From NCBI GenBank assembly GCA_963849635.1, contig CAWKIA010000037.1:227732-291731 (forward strand): a DNA stretch of 64,000 nucleotides, in the 5' to 3' direction. The notes under the pieces were generated by a model, which was given only the letters and a program-made list of their open reading frames with translations, made no database searches and was not told the DNA's origin. The translations under genes and the position numbers were made by a program. Positions within the stretch are counted from its first letter, which is position 1; each line of letters begins with the position of its first letter. Below are positions 36,977 through 47,314 of this stretch, piece by piece. The DNA comes from CAVRUD01 sp963849635. Its GTDB lineage: Bacteria; Chloroflexota; Chloroflexia; Thermomicrobiales; UBA6265.

Positions 36977-37996
36977 CGACAGGGACCGCCACCGCCCGGA
37001 AACCCGCTCGCTTTCCAGCCGAGCCCGGCGGGCTCACCGAGGAACAACTCGCCCAGTTCCACAAGGAGGGCTACGTCGTCATCGACGGCCTGCTCGATCC
37101 GGAAAAGGACATCGCCCCGATCATCGCGGAGTACGCGACGGTCCTCGATCGCCTCGCGCAGGAACTCTTCGACGCTGGCCAGATTTCCTCGACCTACGCC
37201 GACCTGCCCTTCTCCGAGCGGCTGACGAAGGTCTACGCCGAGAGCGGCAAGGTCCACGCCCAGTACTTCGATTTTTCGCTGCCGCAGACCGGGGTCGACG
37301 CACGACACGCCGCATTGGACTGGACCGGCCGTCTTCTCGGCACTGCGCCACCCCGGCCTCCTCGACGCGATCGAGTCGATCATCGGCGGGGAGATCTACG
37401 CCAACCCCGTCCAGCACGTCCGGATGAAGCCACCGGAGCACCTTACGCCGGTTGACCCGAACACGGGCATGGTCCAACTCGGCGCATCTCCCTGGCACCA
37501 GGACAACGGCGTCGTCACCGAGGACGCGGACGAGACCGAGATCATCACGGTCTGGTTCCCGCTCACGGACGCGACGGTGGAGAACGGCTGCCTGGCGGTC
37601 GTGCCTCGTCACGACGAGGAGGGGTTGTTCACCCATTGCCCCAGCGGCCTGGGATTGCACATCCCTGAGGACCAGTTCCGGGTCCAGGATGAGATTCCGC
37701 TGCCGATGCCAAAGGGCTCTGTCCTCTTCATGCACCGGCTAACGCCGCATCGCTCGTTCTCGAACAACAGCGATCACGTCCGCTGGAGCTTCGACCTGCG
37801 TTACAACCCGATCGGTCAGCCGACGGGCCGGGCGGCATTCCCTGGGTTCATCGCCCGCAGCCGGAGACTGCCAGAAGCGGAACTCCGCGATCCGGGGGAA
37901 TGGACCCGCCGTTGGCTCGAAACCCGCGCCATCATGGCGGAATCAGAGACTCCTCGGTTCAATCGCTGGGACGGTAACAGCCCGGTCTGCGCGTAA
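36970..37996 (+). CDS. phytanoyl-CoA dioxygenase (PhyH) family protein, frameshifted
   Basis: About 342 aa, Fe(II)/2-oxoglutarate oxygenase family. N-terminal LTEEQLAQFHKEGYVVIDGLLDPE is the standard PhyH opening. A one-base shift near 37340 links to ANPVQHVRMKPPEH, then WHQDNGVV (HxD iron ligands), ENGCLAVVPRHDEEGLF and HRLTPHRSFSNNSDHVRWSFDLRY (distal His and 2-oxoglutarate-binding Arg). The start ATG overlaps the stop of the binding-protein gene by 7 bases. PhyH proteins are frequent in Chloroflexota sugar-acid clusters; the substrate is unknown. Confidence 0.85.
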
Positions 37997-38039
37997 CGAT
38001 TCGGCGTTCGGCGGGCATCCGCGCCATGACCCCCGCGCC

Positions 38040-38141
38040 CCCTTCCCCTCGTTGCGACAGGGGCGAACGGCTGGCGACGGATGCGTCTTAGCCGAGACGC
38101 CCCTCTTCACCGCAGATGGCGAGGGGGTAGGCGGGTGAGGT
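38040..38141. repeat. CCCCTCTTCACC/GGGGGTAGG palindromic repeat (solo arm)
   Basis: Bases 38095-38141 (ACGCCCCTCTTCACC...GAGGGGGTAGGCGGGTGAGGTCC) are a diverged copy of the arms of the 11251-11638 element in inverse orientation. Preceded by a short GC-rich CCCCTTCCCCTCGTTGCGAC stretch. Confidence 0.55.
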
Positions 38142-38173
38142 CCTACGTTAACAACCATGATGAGAGGAGCACC

Positions 38174-39260
38174 GTGAAAATCACCGGGGTCGAGGTCGAG
38201 ATTACGGAATCACCGGTCAAGCATGTCTTTCGCTGGCGGGAAGGACTTCCCGGCTCCGGCACCGTCCATATCGGCTCCAAGCTGACGATCACCACCGACG
38301 AGGGGGTCACCGGGGTATCGCACGCGGCGCGCGGTCCGATCATGAAGGATCTGATCGACCGAAGGCTGCGCGATGTCTTCGTCGGGCGCGACCCGCTCCT
38401 GAAGGAGGATCTCTGGGAGCGCGTCTGGGAAATCGACCGGATCGAGGAGCTGCCGATCTATGCCCTCGGGCGCGCTGGATATCGCCCTGTGGGATCTCCA
38501 TGCCAAGGTCGCGGGGATGCCGCTCTACAAGGCGATCGGTGGGTATCGCGACCGGATTCCGGCCTATGCCAGCACGGTGACCTTCGAGACGACCGAGGAA
38601 TTCCTCGACTGCGCCGACCAGGTGCTGGACTATGGCTTCAAGGCGATCAAGCTCCACGCCTGGGGTGACTACCGCAAGGACGCCAAGCTCTGCCAGGACC
38701 TGCGCAAGCACGTCGGCGACGAGATCGACCTGATGTACGACGGCTCGGCCGGGTTCGATCTGGTCGAGGCGCTCTACGTCGGCAAAGCGCTCCAGGATGC
38801 GGGCTACCTCTGGTATGAGGAGCCGATGCGGGAGCACAACATCGACGCCTACCGCCGCCTGGGCGACGCCCTGCTCATTCCGCTCCTCTCGTCGGAGTGC
38901 GCCGACGGCGCCCACTACAACGTGGCCGACTTCATCATCACCGGCGCGGCGGATATGGTCCGAACCAGCACCCATTACAAGGGTGGGATCACGGGAGGAC
39001 TACGCGTCGCCCACCTGGCCGAGGCCTTCAACATGCGGGCCGAGGTCCACGGCGGTGGCCCGGCGAACCTGCACCTCGCCTGCGCGATCCCCAACACGAC
39101 CTACTACGAATCCCTGGTCACCTGCCTGCCGATCGACGTCGAGCCCGGCATCGGCCGCGACGGCTGCATCTCCCCGCCGAATGTTCCGGGCATCGGCTGG
39201 GATAACGAATATGGCGCCGAGGAGACCGAGGTGCTGGCGGAATTGAGCACGGAGGCATAG
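38174..39260 (+). CDS. mandelate racemase/muconate lactonizing enzyme family protein (sugar-acid dehydratase-like), frameshifted
   Basis: About 361 aa, enolase superfamily. GTG 38174 has GAGAGGAG upstream. N-terminal capping domain VKITGVEVEITESPVKHVFRW; after a one-base shift near 38465 the barrel follows: SGALDIALWDLHAKVAGMPLYKAIGG, the KxxK-type base in FKAIKLHAWGD, metal ligands in MYDGSAGFD, WYEEPM and SECADG, and a late HGGGPANLHL His. These catalytic positions favour a D-sugar-acid dehydratase or racemase. It completes the catabolic region started by the FadR-like regulator. Confidence 0.85.
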
Positions 39261-39265
39261 AACGA

Positions 39266-39386
39266 GGACCTCACCCCCTACCCCCTCTCCACTGCGGTGG
39301 AGAGGGGCGTCACGCCTGCGAAGCAGCGCGTTCTCCCCTTCCCCTGCCGTGCGCAGGGGGGAAGGGGGTTGGGGGGCTAGGGGGCT
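39266..39386. repeat. two palindromic repeat units (solo arm and CCCTTCCCCTGC type)
   Basis: 39266-39312 (ACCTCACCCCCTACCCCCTC...) is a diverged solo arm of the 11251 element with a changed hairpin tip (ACTGCGGT). 39335-39386 is a C-rich/G-rich palindrome like those at 35265 and 35515. Confidence 0.7.
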
Positions 39387-40545
39387 TGTTCCCGCAGCAC
39401 TGGCCAGTACGCTGCATGCTGGGCTAGTACCCGGTCGATCGCGGTCTCGGCGTCCTGGGAGACTGTGCGGGAGTAGGGCATCGAGGCGATGTAGTCGACT
39501 TGATGGGGTTCTTTGATGCCGGTCAGCGTGCCGGTCAGGGATTCGACGATGGCCAGGGTGCAGTAGGGGCCGTAGAGTTCGCGAGTAGCCGCCCTCCTGC
39601 ATGACGACGATCTTGCCGCCGGCAATGCGGTCGGCGATATCGATGAGCATCGATGCCATCCAGCGGTAGGACGCGGTGGAGAGACCCATCCGGCCGAGCT
39701 GGTCCGCCATGCTGGCGTCCTGGCCGGCGGAGATGAGGACGAGCTCCGGCTTGAACTCGTTGGCCAGGGGCAGGATGATCCGATCGAATGCGGCCCGGTA
39801 GGTCGCGTCACCGCTGCCGGCCGGGAGGGGGATGTTGACGGTGAAGCCCTCGCCGGCGCCGCTACCGGTCTGCTCGACCGTGCCGGAGCCGCGTGGGTAG
39901 AGATCATCCTGGTGGAGGGAGAAGAAGAGGACGTCGGGGTCGGCGTAGAAGGCGTCCTGGGTGCCGTTGCCGTGATGGACGTCCCAGTCGACGATCAGGA
40001 CGCGCTTGATGCCGTGGGATCGCTGGGCGTGGCGGGCGGCGATGACGACGTTGTTGAAGACGCAGTAGCCCATGCCGAAGTCGGCAATGGCATGATGACC
40101 GGGTGGGCGGACATTGGCGAAGACTCTGGGAGCACGACCGGAGAACGGCGGCATCAACGGCAGCCATGCCGGCGCCGGCGGCTAGCAGGGCGATCTCGTA
40201 GGAGTCCGGCGCCACTGGCGCGCCCTGACCGGATTCGCCGCCACCGGCCGCGCAGAGCGCTTCGACTCGAGCGATGTAGTCGCGGGTGTGATACATGGCC
40301 AGGTCATCGACCGTGGCCGGGGATGCGTCGATCCGAACGAGTTTCTTCCCCAGTCCGGTGAGGTCGATCAGGTGTTTGGTTCGCATCACCAGGCGGTGAT
40401 TGGACATGTGGAGGATGGGATCGACGAAGGGGAATGGGCCATCGCTCGGCCAGATCGTCTCTAGTCCCGGGTTGTGCTGCAAGAAGCGGTCGTCAAAGAC
40501 AAGACCAACCGGGGGACCATCCAAGGTCGATTCGGGCGACGGCAT
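39377..40545 (-). CDS. histone deacetylase-like amidohydrolase (AcuC/AphA class), frameshifted
   Basis: About 390 aa when joined across two one-base shifts (near 40155 and 39590). Zn-dependent deacetylase fold: GLVFDDRFLQHNPG at the start, VRPPGHHA (catalytic His pair), DWDVHHGNGTQDAFY (Asp/His zinc ligands), SAGQDAS (third ligand Asp) and VVMQEGGYS (transition-state-region Gly/Tyr). Bacterial members remove acetyl groups from polyamines or proteins. ATG 40545 with AAGGAG about 10 bases upstream. Convergent with the enolase-superfamily gene. Confidence 0.87.
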
Positions 40546-40684
40546 CGCGAGCGCAACTCCTTCACTGTGGGCATCCGACCCGGGTCTTACCGTCCCCGGC
40601 GCCCGGACTCTACGGTTCGACAAGGTCGCCGTCAACCGTGAGCAGATGGGGCACATCATCCAAACACAATACAGTTATGTCACC

Positions 40685-40690
40685 TATAAT
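40685..40690 (+). promoter_or_regulatory. -10 box (TATAAT) upstream of dps
   Basis: Perfect TATAAT in an AT-rich pocket 132 bases upstream of the Dps ATG, without a clear -35. A second candidate lies closer: TTGCTG, 16-base spacer, TAAGAT (to about 40736). Either could drive dps. Confidence 0.4.
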
Positions 40691-40822
40691 TCTGGTGCTT
40701 GCCTCGTATTGCTGTGGCAAGGAGTGTGCTTAAGATCCCCATAGTCGTCTGGGCAGTTGCCCAGCCTCCCGTACTTTCACGCTGGTCCACACACGTGGAA
40801 CCGGCCGCTTGAGGAGCATTCA

Positions 40823-41323
40823 ATGGCTACGAAGACAGCGCCACGGACGTTTGAGACCCACATCGAGATCGCCCAGTCCGTGCGCACCAAAGAGATCGGC
40901 ATTCTCAACCAGCAACTCGCCGATACGTTCGACCTTTACAGCCAGATCAAGCAGGCGCACTGGAACGTCAAGGGCAAGGACTTCATGCAGTTGCACCTGC
41001 TGTTCGACACGCTCGCCGAAGGCGTGCTCGGCTTCGTCGACGAGATTGCCGAGCGAGTGACCGCCCTGGGTGGGACCGCGATGGGGACGGCCCGGATGGC
41101 GGCGAGCAACTCGACCCTACCGGAATTTCCCGATGATGTCGTCCAGGGCATGGACCACGTCGCCTGCCTGGTCGATCGCTATGGTCGGTACGTGGCGTCG
41201 AACCGGGAGGCGCTGAAGGCGACCGAAGACCTGGGTGATCCAACGACCGCGGACCTCTTCACCGAGATTTCGCGGGTGGTCGACAAGCAGCTCTACTTCC
41301 TGGAGTCTCACATCCAGGCCTAA
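40823..41323 (+). CDS. dps: Dps family DNA-binding/ferritin-like protein
   Basis: 166 aa from ATG 40823 with GAGGAG 7 bases upstream. The Dps signature QAHWNVKGKDFMQLHLLFD (about residues 51-69) contains the ferroxidase His and Asp, followed by a helix with DEIAERVTALGG. The four-helix bundle is complete, with a short basic N-terminal tail. Protects DNA by iron oxidation with peroxide and DNA binding. Monocistronic; convergent with and directly abutting the last gene of the ATPase system. Confidence 0.93.
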   Translation: MATKTAPRTFETHIEIAQSVRTKEIGILNQQLADTFDLYSQIKQAHWNVKGKDFMQLHLLFDTLAEGVLGFVDEIAERVTALGGTAMGTARMAASNSTLPEFPDDVVQGMDHVACLVDRYGRYVASNREALKATEDLGDPTTADLFTEISRVVDKQLYFLESHIQA

Positions 41324-42208
41324 TCACGCATCTGCATCGACCGGGGTGAGGTGGACGATCTCGCCGTCCTCCTGGACGGCGGCGATCGGTGTCTCCACCC
41401 CGTCCTGAACCCAGACCAGCAGCCAATCGGCCGGACGCAGCGCCTCTCGCAGCCATGCGGGGGCGCTGTTGTTCGTCCAGGCGTAGCCGGCCATCGCATC
41501 CGGGTCGTACTCCCGGGCACGCAGCACGCCGCCGCCGCCCATGACCCAGGCGTCGTCTTCCAAGGTCTCCGCCCGCAGGGTTTCACGAAACGGCTCCAGG
41601 GGATCTTGGCCCGGCTGAAACCCGGGGGCGGGCGCGGCAAATGCCAGTTCGCACAATTGGACTTCGCCGGCGGCGCCGAGGGGGAAGCGACCGACCCAGC
41701 GCAGCCGCCCCTGGAGCGCGCGCCGGAGCCAGACGGGGGCGAGGTCGACCGGCTTGAGCAGGATCCAGTCGGCGGAGAAGGCCCCGCGCAGGCGCAGGCA
41801 GGACCAGACGTTGAGGGGTTGTCCGTCGCTTCCATCGGGGATCGTCAGTTCACCCAGAGGGATAATGCGATCGAGTTGACCGCTGGCTGCGCCATCGGCG
41901 AAGGTGCGCCACCGGCCTTCGGCGGGAACATCGGCGGCGATATGGACGCGGAGCAGGCGGCAGGCCGCCGTGGCCAGGGAGATTGCCCCGAGGGCGTCTT
42001 CGGCGTTCTCCGCGTTGGAGACGGCGGTCAAGCGGGCGCCCAGTTCGGTCGCGCCAATAGCGTCGATGCTGGCGGCGAGGTGGCGCAATTCGCTTGCTTC
42101 ACCCGCGGCGGAGCGCCAGCCGGAGACGAGCAGGCGGGTCAGGCGCTCCTCGATTTCGACCAGGCGTTCGACGAGGGTCGTATCGGAACGGGTCATGGTG
42201 GCGCTCAT
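41324..42208 (-). CDS. unrecognised protein, last gene of the MoxR-DUF5682-VWA-SWIM operon
   Basis: 294 aa. I do not recognise a family. The first 80 residues are Ala/Leu/Glu-rich helix (VERLVEIEERLTRLLVSGW, ASELRHLAASIDAIG); the rest is a beta-rich domain (WRTFADG, LNVWSCLRLRGAFSADWILLKPVDL, DWLLVWVQDGVETPIAAV) with many Trp and Leu. No signal, no membrane segment. Its ATG overlaps the stop of the SWIM gene (ATGA, 42205-42208), so it is translationally coupled and very likely a component of the same system. Confidence 0.75.
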   Translation of the reverse strand: MSATMTRSDTTLVERLVEIEERLTRLLVSGWRSAAGEASELRHLAASIDAIGATELGARLTAVSNAENAEDALGAISLATAACRLLRVHIAADVPAEGRWRTFADGAASGQLDRIIPLGELTIPDGSDGQPLNVWSCLRLRGAFSADWILLKPVDLAPVWLRRALQGRLRWVGRFPLGAAGEVQLCELAFAAPAPGFQPGQDPLEPFRETLRAETLEDDAWVMGGGGVLRAREYDPDAMAGYAWTNNSAPAWLREALRPADWLLVWVQDGVETPIAAVQEDGEIVHLTPVDADA

Positions 42209-43572
42209 TGGCGATCCGGGAAGAGGGGACCACGATCCCAGGCCAGGGTGCCGACCACGCTCTGGACGCGCAGCCGCGGACCCGAGTCGCGCAGGGAGAG
42301 CGTCCCGAAGAGGGCGTAGCGGCCAGATGGCGGCAGCACGTCGGGGAGGTCACGCCGCCAACTTTCGGGAAGGGCGATCGATACGAACCGGCGCTGACTA
42401 TCGACGGCTCCGGCCTCGCGACCGCGGATAAGCAATGCCGCCGGTTTGAACAAGACCGAGATCTCCGGCTCGGCAAACGGCTCGGCCACTCGATCGATCA
42501 GGCGCTGGTGCAGTTGGGGAATCTCGTCGTCCGCGAGCGACAGCACCCGGGAGATGTCGTCCTCGCGGGTGGGAACGGAGCGGGCATCGAAGAACTTGAT
42601 CCGGCGGGGGGCGATGCCCGGGTAGAGCCCGGCGTCCGCAACCTGGAGCAGGTGGCGGCGCGGCGCTTTGCGCGACGCCCGGATCGCCAAGGGGGAGATG
42701 ACGCGCTCGCAGACCATCTCGCCGCTGCACAGGTCGATGAAATGGCTGGCATCGATGCGGAAGTCGCCGTCGTTGGAGTCGGAATGGGTATCGGCCAAGA
42801 GGCAGGAGGTTCAGGCCGCTGACTCGCTCCAGGTCTTTGTCTCGCCAGGTTTTGCCGAGCAACTCCTCGGTCAGCCACGGTTCCAGCGCGGCGGTGCCGT
42901 CGGCCTGGGCGGCGAGGGCACGACGGACGATCCAGATCTCCTGGAGGATTTCGGCGAAGCGCTCCGGGTCGGGGTCATCTCCGGCCATGCGCTGCAGGTG
43001 GTTGAGCAGGCGGCCGAGGCGGCGAAGCTTCAGGGCTGCGACGGTTTCGGCGGCGCCGGAGAGAAGGGCTGACCCTTCCCGGCCCAGGGCGGCCAACCCA
43101 CCGCCGGCCAGTTCCTCCAGGAGGCGATCGATCATGGCCAGGCCCGACGACCTGCTGCTCGGCCCGCATGGCGGTCTGGCGCGACCGGGCGCTGCCCTCG
43201 CCGCGAGGGCGACGGGTGCGCTTCGGCTGGGGCGGTGGCAGGACCCGTTCGACGATGCTGAACAGCTCGGGGCGCTCGACGAGGGCAAGGCAGATGGCGA
43301 CGACGTGCTTGCAGTACTTATTGCGCCGGTTGGCCGGGCAGGTGCAGGAGGGAGCGGGTTCGGACTCGAAGTTGAGGGTGACGCGGTACTCGGTGGTGCC
43401 GATGACGACGGCGCTGGCGATGCTCCCGGCCACGGCGCCCTGGGTCAGGGATGTGCCGCGCAGATAGTCGCGGCCGGCCCGATGGGCTGAGTCCCCGGAG
43501 AGTTCGCGCAGGCGCTCGATGAGCTGCAGAAGGGATGGATAGGCGTTCGCGTCAAACCTGGCTCCATGGCAT
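42205..43572 (-). CDS. SWIM zinc-finger protein, frameshifted
   Basis: About 455 aa when joined. I place the start at ATG 43572 (GGAGG 5 bases upstream, MPWSQ...); one extra G near 43556 puts the rest in another frame (FDANAYPSLLQLIERLREL). The SWIM finger SCTCPANRRNKYCKHVVA (CxCx8CxH, about residues 75-92) is intact. Two further one-base shifts, near 43146 and 42800, link to MIDRLLEELAGGGLAALG, LTEELLGKTWRDKDLERVSGLNLLPL and FIDLCSGEMVCERVISPLAIRASR. SWIM domains bind DNA or proteins; here the partner is likely the co-encoded ATPase/VWA/DUF5682 set. Confidence 0.75.
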
Positions 43573-44727
43573 CAAGTCCTCCCGGATCGTTCCGGAGCGC
43601 CAGTTCAACGGTCTCCGCCAACCGCCCTGGCGTGGCGGCAAAGGTGGGGATATCGAGGGCGCGCACCTGGCGGGCCAGGTCGCGGTCGAACGAGGCCACT
43701 CCGGCGTCGTTCAACGCCAGGACGGAGAGGACGTTCACCCGGCTCTCGCGCAACTCCTCAAGTGTACGCAGGAGGGCGCGGCGGTTGCCGCTTTCGAAGA
43801 GGTCGCTGATCAGGAGGAGGATCGTCTTCTCGGGCTGCTCGACCAGGCCGGCGGCGTAGCCCACCGCCCGGGCGATGTCGGTGCCGCCGCCCAACTGGAC
43901 GCCGAAGAGGAGATCGACCGGGTCATCGAGGCGATCGGTGACGTCGGCCACGCTGGTGTCGAAGAAGATCAGGCGGGTGTCGAGGGCGGGCAGGGAGGCA
44001 AAGACCGAGGCGACGATCGAGGCGTAGACGACCGACTCGCCCATCGAGCCGCTCTGATCGACCAGGACGATCACCCGCCACTCATGGTAGCGGCGCTGGT
44101 TGGCGAAGAAGTAGATCCGGTCCGGGATCGGCTTGCCGAGCAGGGGGTCGTAGTTGCGCAGGCCTTCGCGGACGGTGCGGCGGATGTCGAGGTTGCGGGC
44201 GATACGGGCGGGGGCATGGCGGTCGCGCCGCAGGGCGCCGATCACGGCCTGGCGGAAGGATTGCTCCAGCCGCTGGCGGAGGTCGGCGACGATCTCGGCG
44301 ACGACCGGCCGGGCGGTGCGGCGAGTCTCCTCCGGCATCATGTCCTTGAAGTTCATGATGGTGGCGACGAGGCCGATGTCTTTTTCGAGGGTCGGACAGG
44401 GTCTCCGGCTCGAAGAGGAGTTGCTTCAGGCCGCGATTCTCGATCGCGTCCTTTTCGAGGAAGGCGACCGTCTCGCGGGGGAAGTAGCGGCGGATATCGC
44501 CCAGCCAGGTGGGGACGTAGGGCATGCTGTCGCTGAGGTCGGAGCTCCGGTCACCGCCGTAGACGAAATCGAGCGCCCGATCGACCGCGCCGAGGGCGGG
44601 ATCGCTGGCGACGGTGCCGCCGGCGCCGGCCATCAGGCCGCGCTCCCCGGCCGGATCACCCCCAGGACAAGCCGCCAGCGGAGCAGGGCTGGATCGACTG
44701 GGAGGTCGTCTCTTCAGGCGATGCCAT
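43552..44727 (-). CDS. VWA-domain protein partner of the MoxR ATPase, frameshifted
   Basis: About 390 aa. N-terminal region (LRWRLVLG, ALDFVYGGDRSSDLSDSMPY, VPTWLGDIRRYFPRETVAFLEKDAI) is reached through frame shifts near 44680-44690 and 44395. The helical middle (RRTARPVVAEIVADLRQRLE) precedes a full VWA domain with an intact MIDAS: VLVDQSGSMGES (DxSxS), GGGTDIARAV (Thr) and LISDLFESG (Asp). Deleting one G near 43556 gives a stop at 43552 (ending DAMEPV). The start overlaps the DUF5682 stop by 14 bases. VWA proteins usually act as adaptors for MoxR ATPases. Confidence 0.8.
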
Positions 44728-47043
44728 AGCGCTCCTCCCAGCCACGTAGCAGATCCCCGACCGCGGCGTCGGCCGCGAGGAGCTGGTGTCGCTCGTGCTC
44801 GGCGATGTCGAAGGCGGCGAGATTATTGGCGCCGTCGGCTCCGACCACGATCGCCAGGGTCTCATCGAGGTAGGTCCGTTCGCCCCGACTGAGATCCCCA
44901 GGCTGCGACGCAGGGCGGGTAGGAGGGGTATCAGGACGTCGATCTCGAGGCTCATCAGGAAGTCCGACACGGCGCCGATGACCGCCCGGTTGCGGACGAG
45001 GGTGGCCCGGTGGAGGGAGAAGAGCCCGGCGACCAGGCGGGCGTTGGCGGCCGGGTCGGAGGCGCGGGAGAGGGCGAAACGGAGGCGTCGGGCGAGTTCG
45101 CCGCTCTCGAACCGGCCGCCAATTTCAAGAAGTGTCAGGCAGAGGCCGCGGATGCTGGGGTTGGCTGTCTCCAGGTTGGCGACGGCGGTGACGTTCTCCC
45201 AGAACAACTCGGTCGGGATGCCTGAGCGACGCCGTTGCACGAGTTCGGCCAGCGGCTTCAACGTCGTCTCGACCTCCTCGGCCGCGTCGTCACCACAAAC
45301 GACGGCGGCGGGGAGGTGAAGGGCGGCCCGGGTGAAGAGGCGCTCGGCCAGTTGGGCGAGCGGCTCGACGGGCAGTTGCCGGGCCGTGCCGTAGGCCAGG
45401 AGGCCGTCGAGGTGATAGGCGGCCCGGGCCAGGGCGGGGAAACTGCCGCTGTCCGCCGCCAGGCCTTCGCAGCGAGCGAGGGCCGCCGCGAACGGTTCAT
45501 GCAGGTCGCAGAGGGCCAGGGAGAGGAGGATCTCGCTGCCCTGATCGATCCGGGTGGCGGCGTCGAGGCGGCGGCGGAGGGTACGGGTGCAGACCTCGAC
45601 GAGAGTGCTGCCCCAGGCGTTGAGCTCGACAAGGCGGGTATCTGTCGCCGGGACCCAGCAGACCTCCCACTTTTCGCGGGCGCGTCCAAGTTGCTCCAGT
45701 GGTCCGCCGGTCGCGGCTCGGCCGCCGGAGCCGAGGCCACTGGCCAGTTCACGGGCATAGGGTATATCCGCGGTGATCAGGCGGTGCAGGAAAACTGATT
45801 GGGCCGACTCCTCCGGCACGGGCAGGTGGACCAGGATCTCGCGGGGGGAGTCCTGAACGGGGAGGCGAAGACGGGTAGTGGTCGCGTAGAACTCGACCTG
45901 GAGGGGCGTCCGGCCTGCCCAAAAGGTAACCCGGCCGACGTCGTCACCGATCAGGACGTCGCGTAGTGCGGCCGAGACGACCGACTCGCGGCCCTGGCCA
46001 AAGCAGGCGACGGCGGCATCCTGGACCTCGTCGACGCCGGGGGCGGATTTGCCACGCATGGCGGCGAGGGTTTTGGCGAGGCGATCGGCATCGATCGCCT
46101 GGGCGAGGGAGGCGACCTGGCCGGCCGCGCGCAGGCGGTGGCCGAGGGCGACTAGTGTTCTCCGGGTTGCGGCGGCGTAGTCGCCCCCGAGTTCCCAGAC
46201 CTGCTGGTAGAACCAAGGTGCCCGGTTGCCCGCTCCGTAGCCGAATTGCTCACTCAGGCGGGGATAACTGAACGGGATCACGGCCACATCGACGGGGACA
46301 GGATTGGCAAACGACGGCCGTCCGACGTCTTCGGCGGCATAGCGCTCGATCGCGGTGGCGTGGGCGGCGCCGCAGATGAGCACCACCTCGTCGGCGGGGA
46401 TGCCAGCGGTGATCACCTCACGGGCGACAGCCGCCATGTGCCGTTCCCGCTGATCGTCGTGGGCGGCGGAGGTGGAGACGTATGAGCGTGACATCGTGCC
46501 GAAGGTGGTGAAGGCGTCGGTGAACTGCTCGAGCGAAGAGCCGCCGGCATCCTGCTCGAAGGCCGACTCCCAGAAGGCATCGAACGAGGGGAAGCCGGCG
46601 CCCGCCGCCAGGCGCTCGGTAAACGCCTGATAGTTGCTGCCGCCGCCGTTGGAATCGGGATCGTGGGCGGCATCACCCAGTCCAAGGCGGTCTTCTTCGG
46701 TCTGAGCCCAGGCGAGCGAGACGGCGGCGGGCACGTCGCAGAAGCGGAGCGTGGCCCCGACGTCGTAGCCGGCACGGAGGGCGACAAGCTCAGGCGAGTA
46801 GGCACAGAACGGGTAGAGTGCCGCTCGACCGGCACCGCCTTGCTGCTCCCCGGGTTCCTTGCCGGTGCGGTAGGCGTAGACGGCGACTGGAGGGACAGTC
46901 TCGCGGTCGATGAGGAAGGGGATCAACGGCTCCGCTTCGAGGGGACCCTCGATGAGGACCGCGCGCGGCCGCCGTTCCTTGATCAGCCGCTCCAGTTGCA
47001 GCGCTGCCGCCGGGGAGTGGTGCCGTATCGGGAAGATCAGCAT
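44714..47043 (-). CDS. DUF5682 family protein, frameshifted near C-terminus
   Basis: About 776 aa. Opening LIFPIRHHSPAAALQLERLI and AVLIEGPLEAEPLIPFL are the DUF5682 signature; EVVLICGAAHATAIERYA (about residue 215-232) adds a second His motif. The His pair near the start plus the later GAAH motif resemble EreA/ChaN/TraB-type hydrolase folds, which is my inference. The remaining 500 aa are helical repeats rich in Leu/Ala/Arg. Near 44893 a one-base shift leads to the true end (GERTYLDETLAIVVGADGA...WEERYGIA, stop 44714). No signal peptide. Sits between ATPase and VWA genes of one operon. Confidence 0.8.
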
Positions 47044-47129
47044 GGGTTAGGCCGCGTTTGAAAATGGCGGGCTGGCGACCGGAAGTTCACGGAGTTGCAA
47101 GGCCGTGCCAATTGGCGTCGCGGTGGAGG

Positions 47130-47295
47130 GTACACGGGGTTGAAACCCCGTGCTATGCACGACAAAGCCCTTCCAGGGCTGAGAACGTGCCGTGACCGCC
47201 GGGCCTGGTGCACCGCCTGGTAGGGGCAGGGCTTGCCCTGCCCAATTCCCCGAATGCGTGGCCCGGCAGGGCAAGACCTGCCCCTACAAATCGCG
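47130..47295. repeat. palindromic repeats between the ATPase and DUF5682 genes
   Basis: CACGGGGTTGAAACCCCGTG (about 47133-47152) is a perfect hairpin. GTAGGGGCAGGGCTTGCCC (from 47220) and GGGCAAGACCTGCCCCTAC (to 47287) form a larger imperfect palindrome. They fill most of the 271-base gap and could reduce expression of the downstream genes relative to the ATPase. Confidence 0.75.
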
Positions 47296-47314
47296 CGTGC
47301 AATCTCATGCACCA

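Noticed and set aside
38040..39386. C-rich and G-rich palindromes around the enolase-family gene as rho-independent terminators
   Set aside because: They lack U-tracts, recur as dispersed repeats in both orientations and are found inside operons and even inside a gene.
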